This document shows positions 34,648 through 43,974 of a DNA stretch of 64,000 nucleotides, one piece after another. The position numbers and the translations under genes were made by a program. The DNA lies in NCBI RefSeq assembly GCF_017351175.1, contig NZ_JAFMPN010000014.1:64366-128365 (forward strand). Reading direction: 5' to 3'. Position 1 is the first letter of the stretch; the number at the start of each line of letters is the position of its first letter. Origin of the DNA: Desulfovibrio sp. Huiquan2017. Its GTDB lineage: Bacteria > Desulfobacterota > Desulfovibrionia > Desulfovibrionales > Desulfovibrionaceae. Below the pieces are notes generated by a model that saw only the letters and a list, made by a program, of their open reading frames with translations, did no database searches and was not told the DNA's origin.

Positions 34648-35733
34648 TTGGAAAACCTGCAAACCACCCCGCTCACCCCGTGGCACCGGGAAAACGGCGC
34701 CAAGATGGCCCCGTTCGCCGGTTTCGACATGCCGGTGCAATACAAAGGCATCATCATCGAACACAAACACACCCGCGAAAAGGCGGGCATCTTCGACATC
34801 TGCCACATGGGCGAATTCAAGCTTTCGGGCGCGGGAGCCAAGGACGCCTTGAACAAGATCGTCAGCCACGACCTGAACACGCTCGCGCCCGGCAAGTGCC
34901 GCTACGGCTTTCTGCTCAACGCTTCCGGCGGCATCAACGACGACCTGATCATCTACTGCCTGGCCGATGACGAGTACATGCTCGTGGTCAACGGCGCGTG
35001 CCGCCAAAAGGACTTCGATCACATCGCGGCCAACCTGCCCGGTGGCCTAAACTTCACGGACATCAGCGACGAGACCGGCAAAATCGACGTGCAGGGCCCG
35101 GAAAGCCTGAAGGTCATCAACGACCTTTTCGGATCAACATGGAATCATTTGAAGTATTTCAACTTCGAACAGACGGACGCACTCGGTTTCCCGATGATCG
35201 TCAGCCGTACAGGATATACGGGCGAGCTGGGGTTCGAGCTGTACCTGCCTGCGGACAAGGCTTTGGAAATATGGGAAAAGCTGGCAGCGGACGAGCTCGT
35301 GGAACCGATTGGCCTGGGCGCACGCGACACTCTGCGCCTGGAGATCGGCTACCCCCTCTACGGCCAGGACCTGGACGAGCAACGTACCCCGGTGGAGGCA
35401 GGAGCCGGCTTCTTCCTCAAAAAGGAATCCGAATACATCGGCAAGTCCGGCCTGAACCGGATAGACGAGAGCCTTATCCCCCTGTCCATCGAAGGCCGCC
35501 GCACGGCCCGGCACAATGACGAAGTCCGGCTGCCCAACGGTGAGAAGACCGGCGTGGTCACCAGCGGATCCTTTGCCCCAAGCCTGGGCCACTGCATCGC
35601 CTTGGCCTATGTCCGGGCCGAAGACGCGGACAAGGATACCTTCATCATCAAAACCGCCCGCGCCGAATTGGAAGCGAAGAGAGTGAAGCTCCCCTTCTAC
35701 ACGGAAGGCACGGCCCGCATGAAGACGGAATAA
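34648..35733 (+). CDS. gcvT: Glycine cleavage system T protein (aminomethyltransferase)
   Basis: A 361-residue tetrahydrofolate-dependent aminomethyltransferase, the T protein of glycine cleavage. Motifs include FAGFDMPVQY, GIFDICHMGEFKLSG, the folate-binding RTGYTGELGFELYLP, and GARDTLRLEIGYPLYGQDL. The start codon is TTG, supported by AAGGAG 8 nt upstream and by family alignment of ENLQTTPLTPWH. No gcvH or gcvP lies nearby, so its partners are elsewhere in the genome. A terminator follows. Confidence 0.95.
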   Translation: MENLQTTPLTPWHRENGAKMAPFAGFDMPVQYKGIIIEHKHTREKAGIFDICHMGEFKLSGAGAKDALNKIVSHDLNTLAPGKCRYGFLLNASGGINDDLIIYCLADDEYMLVVNGACRQKDFDHIAANLPGGLNFTDISDETGKIDVQGPESLKVINDLFGSTWNHLKYFNFEQTDALGFPMIVSRTGYTGELGFELYLPADKALEIWEKLAADELVEPIGLGARDTLRLEIGYPLYGQDLDEQRTPVEAGAGFFLKKESEYIGKSGLNRIDESLIPLSIEGRRTARHNDEVRLPNGEKTGVVTSGSFAPSLGHCIALAYVRAEDADKDTFIIKTARAELEAKRVKLPFYTEGTARMKTE

Positions 35734-35757
35734 TCCGCCTTCCACCGACGAGAGAAC

Positions 35758-35793
35758 AAAGCCCCCGGCTCCATCGAGCCGGGGGCTTTATTG
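35758..35793 (+). terminator. Rho-independent terminator after gcvT
   Basis: A 14-bp perfect stem AAAGCCCCCGGCTC/GAGCCGGGGGCTTT with a 4-nt loop, then ATT. It separates gcvT from a convergent acyltransferase gene. Confidence 0.85.
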
Positions 35794-35855
35794 CGCCGCC
35801 GTTACCTCGGCGGCGGGATACGAGACGCCGCCAGCCGTCGAAGGCCGGGGTATTT

Positions 35856-36500
35856 CTACTTCGGCCCCAAGGCGAGCATACGGGATTCGAGACGGGCGGT
35901 CTCGCGTTCGAGAACCTCCCTGGTCAACTTCTCGCTGGTCACGGTCATGGGTTCGCCGATGTAGACAGGACAACGGGTAAAGGGAAACGGCAGAACGAAA
36001 TGATCCCAGGATTTGGTGAAGATCTTCCGGCGCACGGGATAGGCGCGCAGGGGCAAAATTTTGGCCCCGGCCCGCTGGGCCAGGAAGATAATCCCGTCCT
36101 TGGCCTTGTAGCGCGGCCCCGTGGGCCCATCGACGGTGAAGACGGCCATGCGGTTTTCCTGTTCCATGATCCGCTTGGCCTGAAGCAAAGCCTTGACTCC
36201 GCCCCGCGTGCTTGAGCCGCGTACCGTGGTGTGGCCGAGCCGTTCCAGGACCCGGGCGATGACCTCTCCATCCTTGGATTGGCTGACAAAGGTCACCAGA
36301 TGCGACGTCGCGGTATGGCCGAACGCGGTCACCGGAAAAATTTCACCGTGCCACAGAGCGATGACCTTGGCCTCGCCCGACTTGTTGGAAGCGATGAAAT
36401 CAAGATTGCCCACCGGCTCAAACCGGATGGTCCATCCCCAAAGCTTGAACAGCCAGGCAATGAAGGGCGCGAACGCGGCTGGGTCGATCGGTATTTTCAT
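35856..36500 (-). CDS. DUF374-type lysophospholipid/lipid A acyltransferase-like protein
   Basis: A 214-residue protein of the acyltransferase superfamily. ALWHGEIFPV gives the motif around His51, which replaces the usual HxxxxD start in this subfamily. It is followed by SQSKDGEVIARVLERLG, RGSSTRGGVKAL, FTVDGPTGPRYKAKDG and a hydrophobic FLAQRAGAKILPL. Such proteins are often near lipid A or lipoprotein genes and are presumed to acylate an envelope lipid at the inner membrane. The ATG at 36500 was preferred over a GTG at 36581 because the family N-terminus begins there. It is divergent from yedF. Confidence 0.87.
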   Translation of the reverse strand: MKIPIDPAAFAPFIAWLFKLWGWTIRFEPVGNLDFIASNKSGEAKVIALWHGEIFPVTAFGHTATSHLVTFVSQSKDGEVIARVLERLGHTTVRGSSTRGGVKALLQAKRIMEQENRMAVFTVDGPTGPRYKAKDGIIFLAQRAGAKILPLRAYPVRRKIFTKSWDHFVLPFPFTRCPVYIGEPMTVTSEKLTREVLERETARLESRMLALGPK

Positions 36501-36665
36501 GCGGGAACGCTCAGTTATGGATTTTCCTCTCTCTACCGGCTCGGCGTGCGAAGGGCAAGAGGGACGATTGATCGAATTCACCTTTTAAAGTTGTCTTTCA
36601 GATGTGTCTTATCAATTTGACCAGCGGGCACAATCTGTGCAGCATCCAATAATCAAGGAGTAAAT

Positions 36666-37292
36666 ATGACTGACATTTCCATTGATTGCAAAGGCCTTCC
36701 CTGCCCCCAGCCCGTGCTCCGCTGTAAGGAAACCATTGAAAAAGATGGTCCCGCCAAACTGGTGGTCATCGTGGACAACGATGCGGCCCGGGAAAACGTC
36801 ACCCGGTTCATGACCATGCAGGGCTACACCGTACAGGCAGAGAAGTCCGGATCCGACCACATTGTCACCGGCCTGCGCGCGGACGGGGCCGGAAGCGAAG
36901 ATGATTGCACGGAATGCGCGGTCATGACCGAAGCCGAGATATCAGCCACGGTCAAGGAGAAGATTTTGGTCTTCGTGCCCACCGAGGTCGTCGGCTCGGG
37001 CGACGACGAACTGGGCGCCGGCCTGATGTACAATTTCATGGTCACCCTGAAGGAATTGGGCGACGAGTTGTGGCGCGTGGTCCTGGTCAACGGCGGGGTC
37101 AAGCTGGCAGTGCCCGGGCACCGTTGTTTCGAAGAGTTGAAAAAACTCGAGGAAAACGGCGTCTCCGTCCTGGTATGCGGCACTTGCCTCGAATTTTTCG
37201 GCCTGACCGATCAGCGCGGACTGGGCGACGTGACCAACATGCTTGACGTGGTCACCAGCTTCCAGCTTGCCACCAAGACCATTCGGGTCTAG
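36666..37292 (+). CDS. yedF: Sulfurtransferase-like selenium metabolism protein YedF
   Basis: A 208-residue two-domain protein. Residues 1-75 are TusA-like with the active cysteine in CKGLPCPQPVL (Cys13). Residues about 95-208 are DsrE/F-like with LGAGLMYNFMVTLKEL, VNGGVKLAV and the cysteine-containing LVCGTCLEFFGL. The fused form is typical of anaerobes and is associated with selenium metabolism; the biochemical role is not settled. The start has AAGGAG 6 nt upstream. The pseudouridine synthase starts 10 bp later. Confidence 0.92.
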   Translation: MTDISIDCKGLPCPQPVLRCKETIEKDGPAKLVVIVDNDAARENVTRFMTMQGYTVQAEKSGSDHIVTGLRADGAGSEDDCTECAVMTEAEISATVKEKILVFVPTEVVGSGDDELGAGLMYNFMVTLKELGDELWRVVLVNGGVKLAVPGHRCFEELKKLEENGVSVLVCGTCLEFFGLTDQRGLGDVTNMLDVVTSFQLATKTIRV

Positions 37293-37302
37293 AAGACGGG
37301 GC

Positions 37303-38058
37303 ATGACCACTGCCCCTTCCGATACCCTGCGGCTGAACAAATTCATCGCCCAATGCGGCATCGCGTCCCGACGCGGCGCCGACGATATGGTTTTTGCCGG
37401 ACGGGTGACCGTCAATGGCGAGCCCGCCGACTCCCCCGGTCTCCAGGTCGATCCAGACCGGGACGAGGTCGCGGTGGACGGCAAAATCATCGGCCTGAAA
37501 GTGAGCGCCGGGGACCTGACCCTCATGCTGCACAAGCCCGTGGAAACCGTGACCACGGCCCGGGACCCGCAGGGCCGCAAGACCGTCCTCGATCTCCTGC
37601 CCCCGGAAATCCGCAAGAAACGCCCCTTCCCCGTGGGCAGACTGGATTTCTTCTCCGAAGGATTGCTCCTGCTGACCACGGACGGCGACCTCTGCTACCG
37701 GCTGACCCACCCAAAATATCACCTGCCCAAAGTCTACGTCGTGACCATCCGGGGCTCGGTGCCGCAACGCGCCGTGCAGACCATGCGCCAGGGCATGACC
37801 CTCAGGGAGGGGGATAAACTCGCCCCCGCCACGGTTCGCGTGAAGAAGCCGGTCGCCGGGACGCAGCAACTGGAGATCACGCTCATTCAAGGGGTGAACC
37901 GGCAAATTCGCCGGATGTGCGAGGAACTCGGATTGACCATCCTGCGTCTCGCGCGCGTGCGCCAAGGGCCGATTTCCCTGGGCGACCTCAAGCGCGGCGC
38001 GTGGCGCGAATTGACCGCCGAAGAGACGGCGGCCCTGAAGAAGGACGTGGGGCTTTAG
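37303..38058 (+). CDS. rRNA pseudouridine synthase, RsuA/RluB family
   Basis: A 251-residue enzyme that isomerises uridine in rRNA. An S4 RNA-binding domain occupies residues 8-65 (LNKFIAQCGIASRRGAD, VTVNGEPA). The catalytic domain follows, with Asp115 in VGRLDFFSEGLLLLT, KVYVVTIRG and QGVNRQIRRMCEELG. RsuA (16S) and RluB/RluE (23S) cannot be told apart confidently. The start at 37303 removes a 20-codon extension that overlaps yedF. Its stop overlaps the lolA stop on the opposite strand by 4 bp. Confidence 0.93.
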   Translation: MTTAPSDTLRLNKFIAQCGIASRRGADDMVFAGRVTVNGEPADSPGLQVDPDRDEVAVDGKIIGLKVSAGDLTLMLHKPVETVTTARDPQGRKTVLDLLPPEIRKKRPFPVGRLDFFSEGLLLLTTDGDLCYRLTHPKYHLPKVYVVTIRGSVPQRAVQTMRQGMTLREGDKLAPATVRVKKPVAGTQQLEITLIQGVNRQIRRMCEELGLTILRLARVRQGPISLGDLKRGAWRELTAEETAALKKDVGL

Positions 38059-38747
38059 AACCCCTGGGTGTTGTCCTCCACCTGCGTACCCTTGGGCGGA
38101 GTGAAGGTGAACATGGCCGGGGCCAGGTCCACATCGGTTTCCACGTTGGACAGCTTGACCTCATTCCCGTTGCCGTAAAAATCCACTATCATGACCTGCT
38201 TGAGCAGACCGGTGTCCGGCGCCACGCCGACAAAGGCCAGGACCATGCCCGGCTCGGCCTCCTTGGGCACCAGTTGCAGCACGGTCAAATCCTTGCCCCA
38301 CTTGGCCCGAACCTCGTCCGCGCCCGGCCACTCGGTCTTGACTACGAAATCTTCCTTGATATTGGCCTGCCCCGAGAGGAAACGCAGGATCGTCTTGGAA
38401 TCCAGCAGAGTCGAGACTCCGTACTTGATGGCCAGCTCCTCGTCCGGAATATAATCCCAGGCGAATTTCGCCCCGACCACGAGGAGTTCCTTTTCCGGGG
38501 CCGAGGTCTCCCAGCGAACCTGAGAAGGCTGGCGGAACCAGATCTTGCCCTCGCGCTTGTCCACCTCGCCGCTGGCCACGTTGGTCAGCTCCTGGGTGAA
38601 GTCGGCCTGAAAGGTTTTAAGGGTCTCGTATCGCTTCTGAATCAAGTCCGGCAAGTCCTGCGCGGGAATGGGATCGGCCGCTCCGGCCAGGACAGGCAGC
38701 AGCAGGCACGAGACCATGACGAAAACGGTAACGGAAATTCTAGACAT
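38055..38747 (-). CDS. lolA: Outer-membrane lipoprotein carrier protein LolA
   Basis: A 230-residue periplasmic chaperone that takes lipoproteins from LolCDE to the outer membrane. A Sec signal peptide covers residues 1-23 (FVMVSCLLLPVLAGA, cut before ADP). The mature part has the LolA-type beta half-barrel features YETLKTFQADFTQEL, GKIWFRQPSQVRWE, WDYIPDEELAIKY and a C-terminal FTFTPPKGTQV. It is 14 bp after ftsK on the same strand. The ftsK-lolA order is shared with E. coli. Confidence 0.94.
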   Translation of the reverse strand: MSRISVTVFVMVSCLLLPVLAGAADPIPAQDLPDLIQKRYETLKTFQADFTQELTNVASGEVDKREGKIWFRQPSQVRWETSAPEKELLVVGAKFAWDYIPDEELAIKYGVSTLLDSKTILRFLSGQANIKEDFVVKTEWPGADEVRAKWGKDLTVLQLVPKEAEPGMVLAFVGVAPDTGLLKQVMIVDFYGNGNEVKLSNVETDVDLAPAMFTFTPPKGTQVEDNTQGF

Positions 38748-38761
38748 ATCGCTTACTCCAA

Positions 38762-40996
38762 TTATTCAGGCTTGATGACCTTGCGCGGCTTGCTCCCCTC
38801 CTGGGGACCGAGAATGCCGTCCATTTCCATCTGTTCGATGAAACGGGCCGCGCGGTTAAACCCGATGCGCAGTCTGCGCTGCAACAGCGAAATGGACGCC
38901 TTGCCCTGGGAAAGCACGAACTGTACCGCTTCGTCGTACACCGGGTCGCCCGTGGACCCGACGCCGCCAGGAGCCGCGTCGCTCCCGCCTCCCGGGCTCC
39001 AGTCGCTGAAGTCGAGTTCGAATTCCTGGGGTACGGCTTCCTTCCAAAAATCGACCACGTGCGCAATTTCCGTCTCGTCCACGTACGCCCCGTGCATGCG
39101 CTTGAGCTTGCCGCCGCTCGGCTTGAAAAGCATGTCGCCCTTGCCCAACAGCCGTTCCGCGCCCACGCCGTCGAGGATGGTCCGGGAGTCGAACTTGGAG
39201 GTCACGAAAAAGGATATGCGCGTGGGGAAGTTGGCCTTGATCAGGCCGGTGACCACGTCCACGCTGGGCCGCTGGGTCGCCAGTATCATGTGGATGCCCG
39301 CGGCGCGGGCCAGTTGCGCCAGCCGCACGATGCACTGCTCCACTTCCTTGGCTGCGGTCATCATCAGGTCGGCCAACTCGTCGATGATGATGACCAGGTA
39401 CGGCATGTGCTTCATGTTCTCGAATTCCTCGGGAACATTGTCACCCATTTCCTCAAGTTTCTTGTTGTACCCCTCGATGTTGCGCACTCCAAGCTGAGCC
39501 ATCTTCTCATAGCGGCAGTCCATCTCGAAGACCGCCCACTCCAGGGCGCTCTTGGCCATGTTCATATCCGTGACCACCGGGTGGACCAGATGCGGCAGAT
39601 CGGCATATGGAGCCAGTTCGATACGTTTTGGGTCCACCAGCAGAAGCTTCACATCATCGGGTCCGGCCTTGTACAACAGGGAAAGCAGGAAGCCGTTGAT
39701 GCCCACGGACTTGCCCGCGCCGGTGGCGCCCGCCACCAGCAGGTGCGGCATGCGCGCCAGGTCGGCCACTTTGAAGCCACCCTGAATATCTTTGCCCAAG
39801 GCCAGGGTCAGCGGCGACTTCGATCCGGTGAATTCCTTGGATTCCAGGACCTCGCGCAGGTAGACCATCTCCCGTTCGATGTTCGGGATCTCGACGCCGA
39901 CACTGTCCTTGCCCGGAATGGGAGCCTCGATACGCACGGATTCGGCGCGTAGGGCCAAGGCGATATCGTCGGTCAGGTTCTCGATCTTGGAAACCTTGAT
40001 CCCGGGTGCGGGCTTGAACTCGAACATGGTCACCACCGGGCCGGGTACCACCCGCTGGATCTCGCCCTGAACGTTGAAATCGTTGAGACACTCCTTCAAC
40101 CGGTCAGCCAGGGGCTGCAACACGGCCGGAGTCTGTGAGGTATGCTGGGCCGGAGGTGCGGTGAGCAATTCCACGCTGGGCAAGCCGCCGGGAGCCGCCG
40201 GGGCCTTGGCGGCTGCGGGTTTGACCGGGGCGGGTTTGGGCTTGGGTTGCTTGACCGGCTGAACGGGCTTGGCCGGGCGATCAGCCTCTCCGGCGTCGAG
40301 GTCCACGAACTGAAGGCCCATGTCCTCCTCGACCGGTTCGGCGGCCCGCTCCTTGTCCAGGGCTTTGGCTTCACGGCGCTCGGCCCTTTTTCCGGCGCGG
40401 CGTGCGGCACCTTCGCGGTAAATCTCCCACCAGCGGACCAACAGCGCCCAGACCGAGGCCCAGGTAAAGCCGACAACCGCCTGCAGGGAAACGATGGTCA
40501 CGAACAGCCAGAGCAGAAACGTGCCCACGGGCCGCAGATACGGCAGCGTGTATTTGGTGATGATGGACCGGCCGAAGAAACCGCTGCCGATGAGACCGTA
40601 AGCATCCTCGGGAACATTGAAAAACCACGGGTGCATGGCCCAGGCCTCGAAGGCCACGAACAGGCCGACCAGACCGAGCCAACGCAGAGGCGAGAGCTTG
40701 AGCCGGGCCACGAATCGAGCCAGCCCGAGATAAAGGAAATACAGAGGCCAGACAACGGCTCCCATGCCGAATATTTCAACAAGGAAACCAGCGCAATAGG
40801 ATCCGGCATACCCAACCACGTTCTGGACCTTCCCCCCGGCGGTGACGGCTTGGTTGAAGCTCGGATCACCGGGGTTGAAGGAAAGAATGCTTAGGAAAAG
40901 AAACGCGGAGAGAAACAGGAAAAAGAGCCCCACGGCCTCATTGCCGCGCCCTTTTCGTTCCTCCGTTTGAACCGTGGTTTTCCGTCGTCTCGCCAT
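38762..40996 (-). CDS. ftsK: DNA translocase FtsK
   Basis: A 744-residue septal DNA pump. About four N-terminal transmembrane helices (roughly 22-170) anchor it at the division site. An Ala/Pro/Lys-rich linker follows (about 200-290, shorter than in E. coli). The RecA-like motor has Walker A VAGATGAGKSVGIN near 420 and Walker B LVIIIDELADLMM, then EQCIVRLAQLARAAGIHM. The C-terminal winged-helix gamma domain (about 680-735, GKASISLLQRRLRIGFNRA) reads KOPS sites and activates XerD, which is also encoded in this window. It is transcribed with lolA. Confidence 0.97.
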   Translation of the reverse strand: MARRRKTTVQTEERKGRGNEAVGLFFLFLSAFLFLSILSFNPGDPSFNQAVTAGGKVQNVVGYAGSYCAGFLVEIFGMGAVVWPLYFLYLGLARFVARLKLSPLRWLGLVGLFVAFEAWAMHPWFFNVPEDAYGLIGSGFFGRSIITKYTLPYLRPVGTFLLWLFVTIVSLQAVVGFTWASVWALLVRWWEIYREGAARRAGKRAERREAKALDKERAAEPVEEDMGLQFVDLDAGEADRPAKPVQPVKQPKPKPAPVKPAAAKAPAAPGGLPSVELLTAPPAQHTSQTPAVLQPLADRLKECLNDFNVQGEIQRVVPGPVVTMFEFKPAPGIKVSKIENLTDDIALALRAESVRIEAPIPGKDSVGVEIPNIEREMVYLREVLESKEFTGSKSPLTLALGKDIQGGFKVADLARMPHLLVAGATGAGKSVGINGFLLSLLYKAGPDDVKLLLVDPKRIELAPYADLPHLVHPVVTDMNMAKSALEWAVFEMDCRYEKMAQLGVRNIEGYNKKLEEMGDNVPEEFENMKHMPYLVIIIDELADLMMTAAKEVEQCIVRLAQLARAAGIHMILATQRPSVDVVTGLIKANFPTRISFFVTSKFDSRTILDGVGAERLLGKGDMLFKPSGGKLKRMHGAYVDETEIAHVVDFWKEAVPQEFELDFSDWSPGGGSDAAPGGVGSTGDPVYDEAVQFVLSQGKASISLLQRRLRIGFNRAARFIEQMEMDGILGPQEGSKPRKVIKPE

Positions 40997-41082
40997 TGAG
41001 CCTCACTTGATGAAAAAGGTCCTGGGCGGCAACCCGCCCACGACCTTTTTACGCAATTTACACAAGGTGTTGCAAGTCCGCT

Positions 41083-41640
41083 TTATTCGCGTCCAAGGTA
41101 CTCTCCACTTCGGGTGTCCACCTTGATGACGTCGCCCTCATTGACAAAGAGCGGGACGTTGACCTTAAGGCCCGTCTCCATGGTGGCGGGCTTGGTGGCG
41201 TTGGACACGCGGTCACCCTGGATGCCGGGGTCGGTCTGGGAAACCTTCAGGCTGACGTTGGCGGGCAAATCCACGCCAATGAGTTCGCCGTTGTACAGGA
41301 GGACCTTGACGGTGTCACCTTCCTTGATAAATCCGCCCTTCTCGCCCACATTGGCGGCGGGCACATGCATCTGCTCGTAGGTTTCGAGGTCCATGAACAC
41401 GAAGTGCTCGCCGTCCTTGAAGATGTACTGCATCTCGGTGACGGCCATGTCCGGCTTGTCCACTTTTTCGCCGGAGCGGAAGGTCTTGTCCAGCACCTGG
41501 CCAGTCATCATCTGGCGCAACTTGGTGCGCACCATGGCCCCGCCCTTGCCGGGCTTGAAATGCTGAAATTCGACGATTTCGAAGGGCTTGCCGTCGATTT
41601 CGATTTTCAGGCCGGTCCTGAAATCCTTGGTTTGAATCAT
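41083..41640 (-). CDS. efp: Translation elongation factor P
   Basis: A 185-residue EF-P that relieves ribosome stalling at proline runs. Three beta-barrel domains are evident. The tip lysine that is modified in many bacteria is Lys32 in [10 protein letters not shown], and the rest ([33 protein letters not shown]) is family-typical. The start at 41640 is clear; sequence upstream belongs to the end of aroQ. No EpmA/EpmB modification gene is nearby. It is 50 bp after aroQ. Confidence 0.96.
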   Translation of the reverse strand: MIQTKDFRTGLKIEIDGKPFEIVEFQHFKPGKGGAMVRTKLRQMMTGQVLDKTFRSGEKVDKPDMAVTEMQYIFKDGEHFVFMDLETYEQMHVPAANVGEKGGFIKEGDTVKVLLYNGELIGVDLPANVSLKVSQTDPGIQGDRVSNATKPATMETGLKVNVPLFVNEGDVIKVDTRSGEYLGRE

Positions 41641-41690
41641 ATATTGTCTCCAAATGGTTTCCGGGGTGGCCCCGGGTATTTTTCCGTCTG

Positions 41691-42149
41691 CTATGCCCGA
41701 AGCCGCTGGTACAGCGCTTGGACACCGAGGGCATAACCCAGAATCCCGAATCCGGCAATAACGCCGACGCACCGTTCGCCCATAAGGGATTTCTGGCGCA
41801 GGGGCTGGTCCGTGCGCGCCCAGATGTTGCTGATGTGCACCTCCACGCAGGGAATACCGATCCAGGCCAGGCAATCGGCCAGGGCCAGCGAGGTGTGGGT
41901 GTACGCTCCAGCGTTGAAGACCACGCCGTCCACCCCTTCTTCCCGGGCCTGTTCCAGCCGATCTATGAGCGCGCCTTCGGAATTGGACTGAAAATGCGCC
42001 AGTTCCACGTCGGTCGCCTTGTCGCCCATGACCTGGGCCAACAGTTCTGGCATGTCGTCCATGGTCCGTGAGCCGTAGATTTCGGGCTGACGGGTGCCTA
42101 TGTGGCCGAGGTTGGGGCCGTTCAGGAGCAAAATCTTGAATGCTGCCAT
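41691..42149 (-). CDS. aroQ: 3-dehydroquinate dehydratase, type II
   Basis: A 152-residue dodecameric-type dehydratase of the shikimate pathway. It has [21 protein letters not shown] with the catalytic tyrosine, [29 protein letters not shown], and the histidine in VEVHISNI. The NGPNLGHIG segment differs slightly from the common NGPNLNLLG. Length is normal. AAGGAA precedes the ATG. It is divergent from engB and upstream of efp, an order common in bacteria. Confidence 0.95.
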   Translation of the reverse strand: MAAFKILLLNGPNLGHIGTRQPEIYGSRTMDDMPELLAQVMGDKATDVELAHFQSNSEGALIDRLEQAREEGVDGVVFNAGAYTHTSLALADCLAWIGIPCVEVHISNIWARTDQPLRQKSLMGERCVGVIAGFGILGYALGVQALYQRLRA

Positions 42150-42261
42150 GCGTCTTTCCTTGTGCGGCGGGATGGTGTATTGCCCGCTCTCCTTGACGCG
42201 CCCCCAGGAAAAAAGGACATTAGGGGCGTTCGATAACCAATTGCCGAGACGGTACCTCTTT

Positions 42262-42843
42262 ATGAACCGAACCATTGAGTTAGTCAAAACAATATACGAA
42301 ATCAAGCAGCTTGAGGACATCGACGCCCCGCAGATCGCCCTGGCGGGACGATCCAACGTGGGCAAGTCCTCTCTGGTCAACCGGCTGGCCGGGCGCAAGG
42401 CGCTGGCCAAAATCAGCTCCAAGCCGGGCAAGACGCGCAGCCTCAACTACTATCGGGTGGACCCGGACGGCTACTACCTTGTGGATCTGCCCGGCTACGG
42501 CTACGCCAAATGCTCCAAGCAGGAGCGCCTCAAATGGGCCAAGCTCATTGAGGCGTACATGACCGGCAACCGGCGCCTCAAGGCCGTGGCCGTACTCTTG
42601 GACGCCCGACTCTCGCCGCAAAAACTCGACATGGAATTGACCGGCTACGTGCGTAGCCTGTCCCTTCCGGTCATCCCCATCCTGACCAAGGCCGACAAGC
42701 CCAAGCAGCGGGAACTGGCGCAGCTTCAGCAGCAGTGGCAGGACATCCTGCAGCAGGACCGCCTTCCCCTGCTCTTTTCGAGCAAGACCGGCAAAGGCGA
42801 GGAAAAGTTGTGGGACCGGCTCGGCGAGTACGCCGGACTGTAA
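42262..42843 (+). CDS. engB: Ribosome biogenesis GTPase EngB/YsxC
   Basis: A 193-residue GTPase needed for large-subunit assembly. G1 is [14 protein letters not shown], the G2 region [14 protein letters not shown]3 [10 protein letters not shown]4 LTKADK and the G5 region [10 protein letters not shown]. The ATG at 42262 begins the family sequence [20 protein letters not shown]. The ribosome binding site is weak. A possible promoter with TTGACG lies about 50 bp upstream. Its stop abuts the lptG stop directly. Confidence 0.95.
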   Translation: MNRTIELVKTIYEIKQLEDIDAPQIALAGRSNVGKSSLVNRLAGRKALAKISSKPGKTRSLNYYRVDPDGYYLVDLPGYGYAKCSKQERLKWAKLIEAYMTGNRRLKAVAVLLDARLSPQKLDMELTGYVRSLSLPVIPILTKADKPKQRELAQLQQQWQDILQQDRLPLLFSSKTGKGEEKLWDRLGEYAGL

Positions 42844-43974
42844 TTACGTCCGCCGGGGGATGAGCCCCGCAACGGCGGTTTGGATCATGGACTTGAAGCC
42901 CGGCATGGTCACCCAGGCCAGGCGCAGGCAGGCCACAGCGCCCATGATTCCATTGCCGAGCCAGGCCGCGACGATCGGTGGCAGGACGCCCTTTTCCCCG
43001 GCCGTTTCCCCGACCACGTGCGTCCCGTATTGAATGAAAATGAGTATGAGCGACAGGCCGATGTTGGCGTAGACGTTCTCGGAGAAGGTCACCAACATCA
43101 GGGCCAGCAAGGCCATGACCACCATGGAAAAGGCGTAGGCCAGCTTGCCGTGCCAGATGGTCAGCAGCATCTCCACGTTGGACCCCGATTCCTGAAGGCG
43201 TTGTATGGCCTTGGACAATGCGGGCAGAGGCAACTGCGCGGTATCGCCCTTAAGCTCCACGGCCGCATACGCCTTGAGATTCTGGCGCACGGACAGGAAC
43301 TGCGACGCCCGGTCCACGGTGACGAACGTTCTGGTGTCCAATTCGTGGACGTCCAAAAGCCCCCATCCATGATCATCGACGAGCGCCTTCTTGGCGGTCA
43401 GGATGCGGATCAATTGCTGATTGTCCGTGGTAAATTCGTAAACCGTGATGCCGGTCGCCCGACTTTTGCTCGGCTGAGCCTCTCTGGCCTCGACGATAAA
43501 CGGTCCGTCCCGAAACCACAGGTTGTGGATGGTCAACTCGTCCAACTGCTTCTTGCGCACATCCTCTTTCCAGATGCGGTTGGCCTCCTGCTCACCGAAC
43601 GCTCCGAGGAACTGGGAAAAAACAAGTTGTCCGCAGCCCCAGATCAGGGCGTAGACGACGAAAAAGCGAATGAACCAGCCAAACGAAACACCACCGGCGC
43701 GCAGGGCCAACATCTCCCGTGAACGGGTCAGCACGCCCAGTTGGACGACCATGGCCAGAAGAAAGACCGCGGGCATGAGCTGCGACACGATGAGCGGTAT
43801 CTTGACGGCGAAATAAAAGAGGATGGTTTGCGCGCCCAGCCCCGCCCGGATGAAGTCGTCCAGTCGGTCGAAAATGTCCGACAGGAGATAGAGGGAGGTG
43901 CCCACGACCAGGCAGATGGCCATGAGATAGAGATTCTGCCGAATGAGATATCGGTTCAGGACGCCGAGGATCAT
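42844..43974 (-). CDS. lptG: Lipopolysaccharide export permease LptG
   Basis: A 376-residue inner-membrane subunit of the LptB2FG transporter that extracts lipopolysaccharide from the membrane. Six transmembrane helices in two groups of three (about 12-100 and 280-365) flank a periplasmic beta-jellyroll domain. MLALRAGGVSFGWFIRFF is the coupling segment that contacts LptB. The ATG overlaps the lptF stop (ATGA). It is distinguished from LptF by order and by sequence of the first helices; swapping the names would not change the role. Confidence 0.92.
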   Translation of the reverse strand: MILGVLNRYLIRQNLYLMAICLVVGTSLYLLSDIFDRLDDFIRAGLGAQTILFYFAVKIPLIVSQLMPAVFLLAMVVQLGVLTRSREMLALRAGGVSFGWFIRFFVVYALIWGCGQLVFSQFLGAFGEQEANRIWKEDVRKKQLDELTIHNLWFRDGPFIVEAREAQPSKSRATGITVYEFTTDNQQLIRILTAKKALVDDHGWGLLDVHELDTRTFVTVDRASQFLSVRQNLKAYAAVELKGDTAQLPLPALSKAIQRLQESGSNVEMLLTIWHGKLAYAFSMVVMALLALMLVTFSENVYANIGLSLILIFIQYGTHVVGETAGEKGVLPPIVAAWLGNGIMGAVACLRLAWVTMPGFKSMIQTAVAGLIPRRT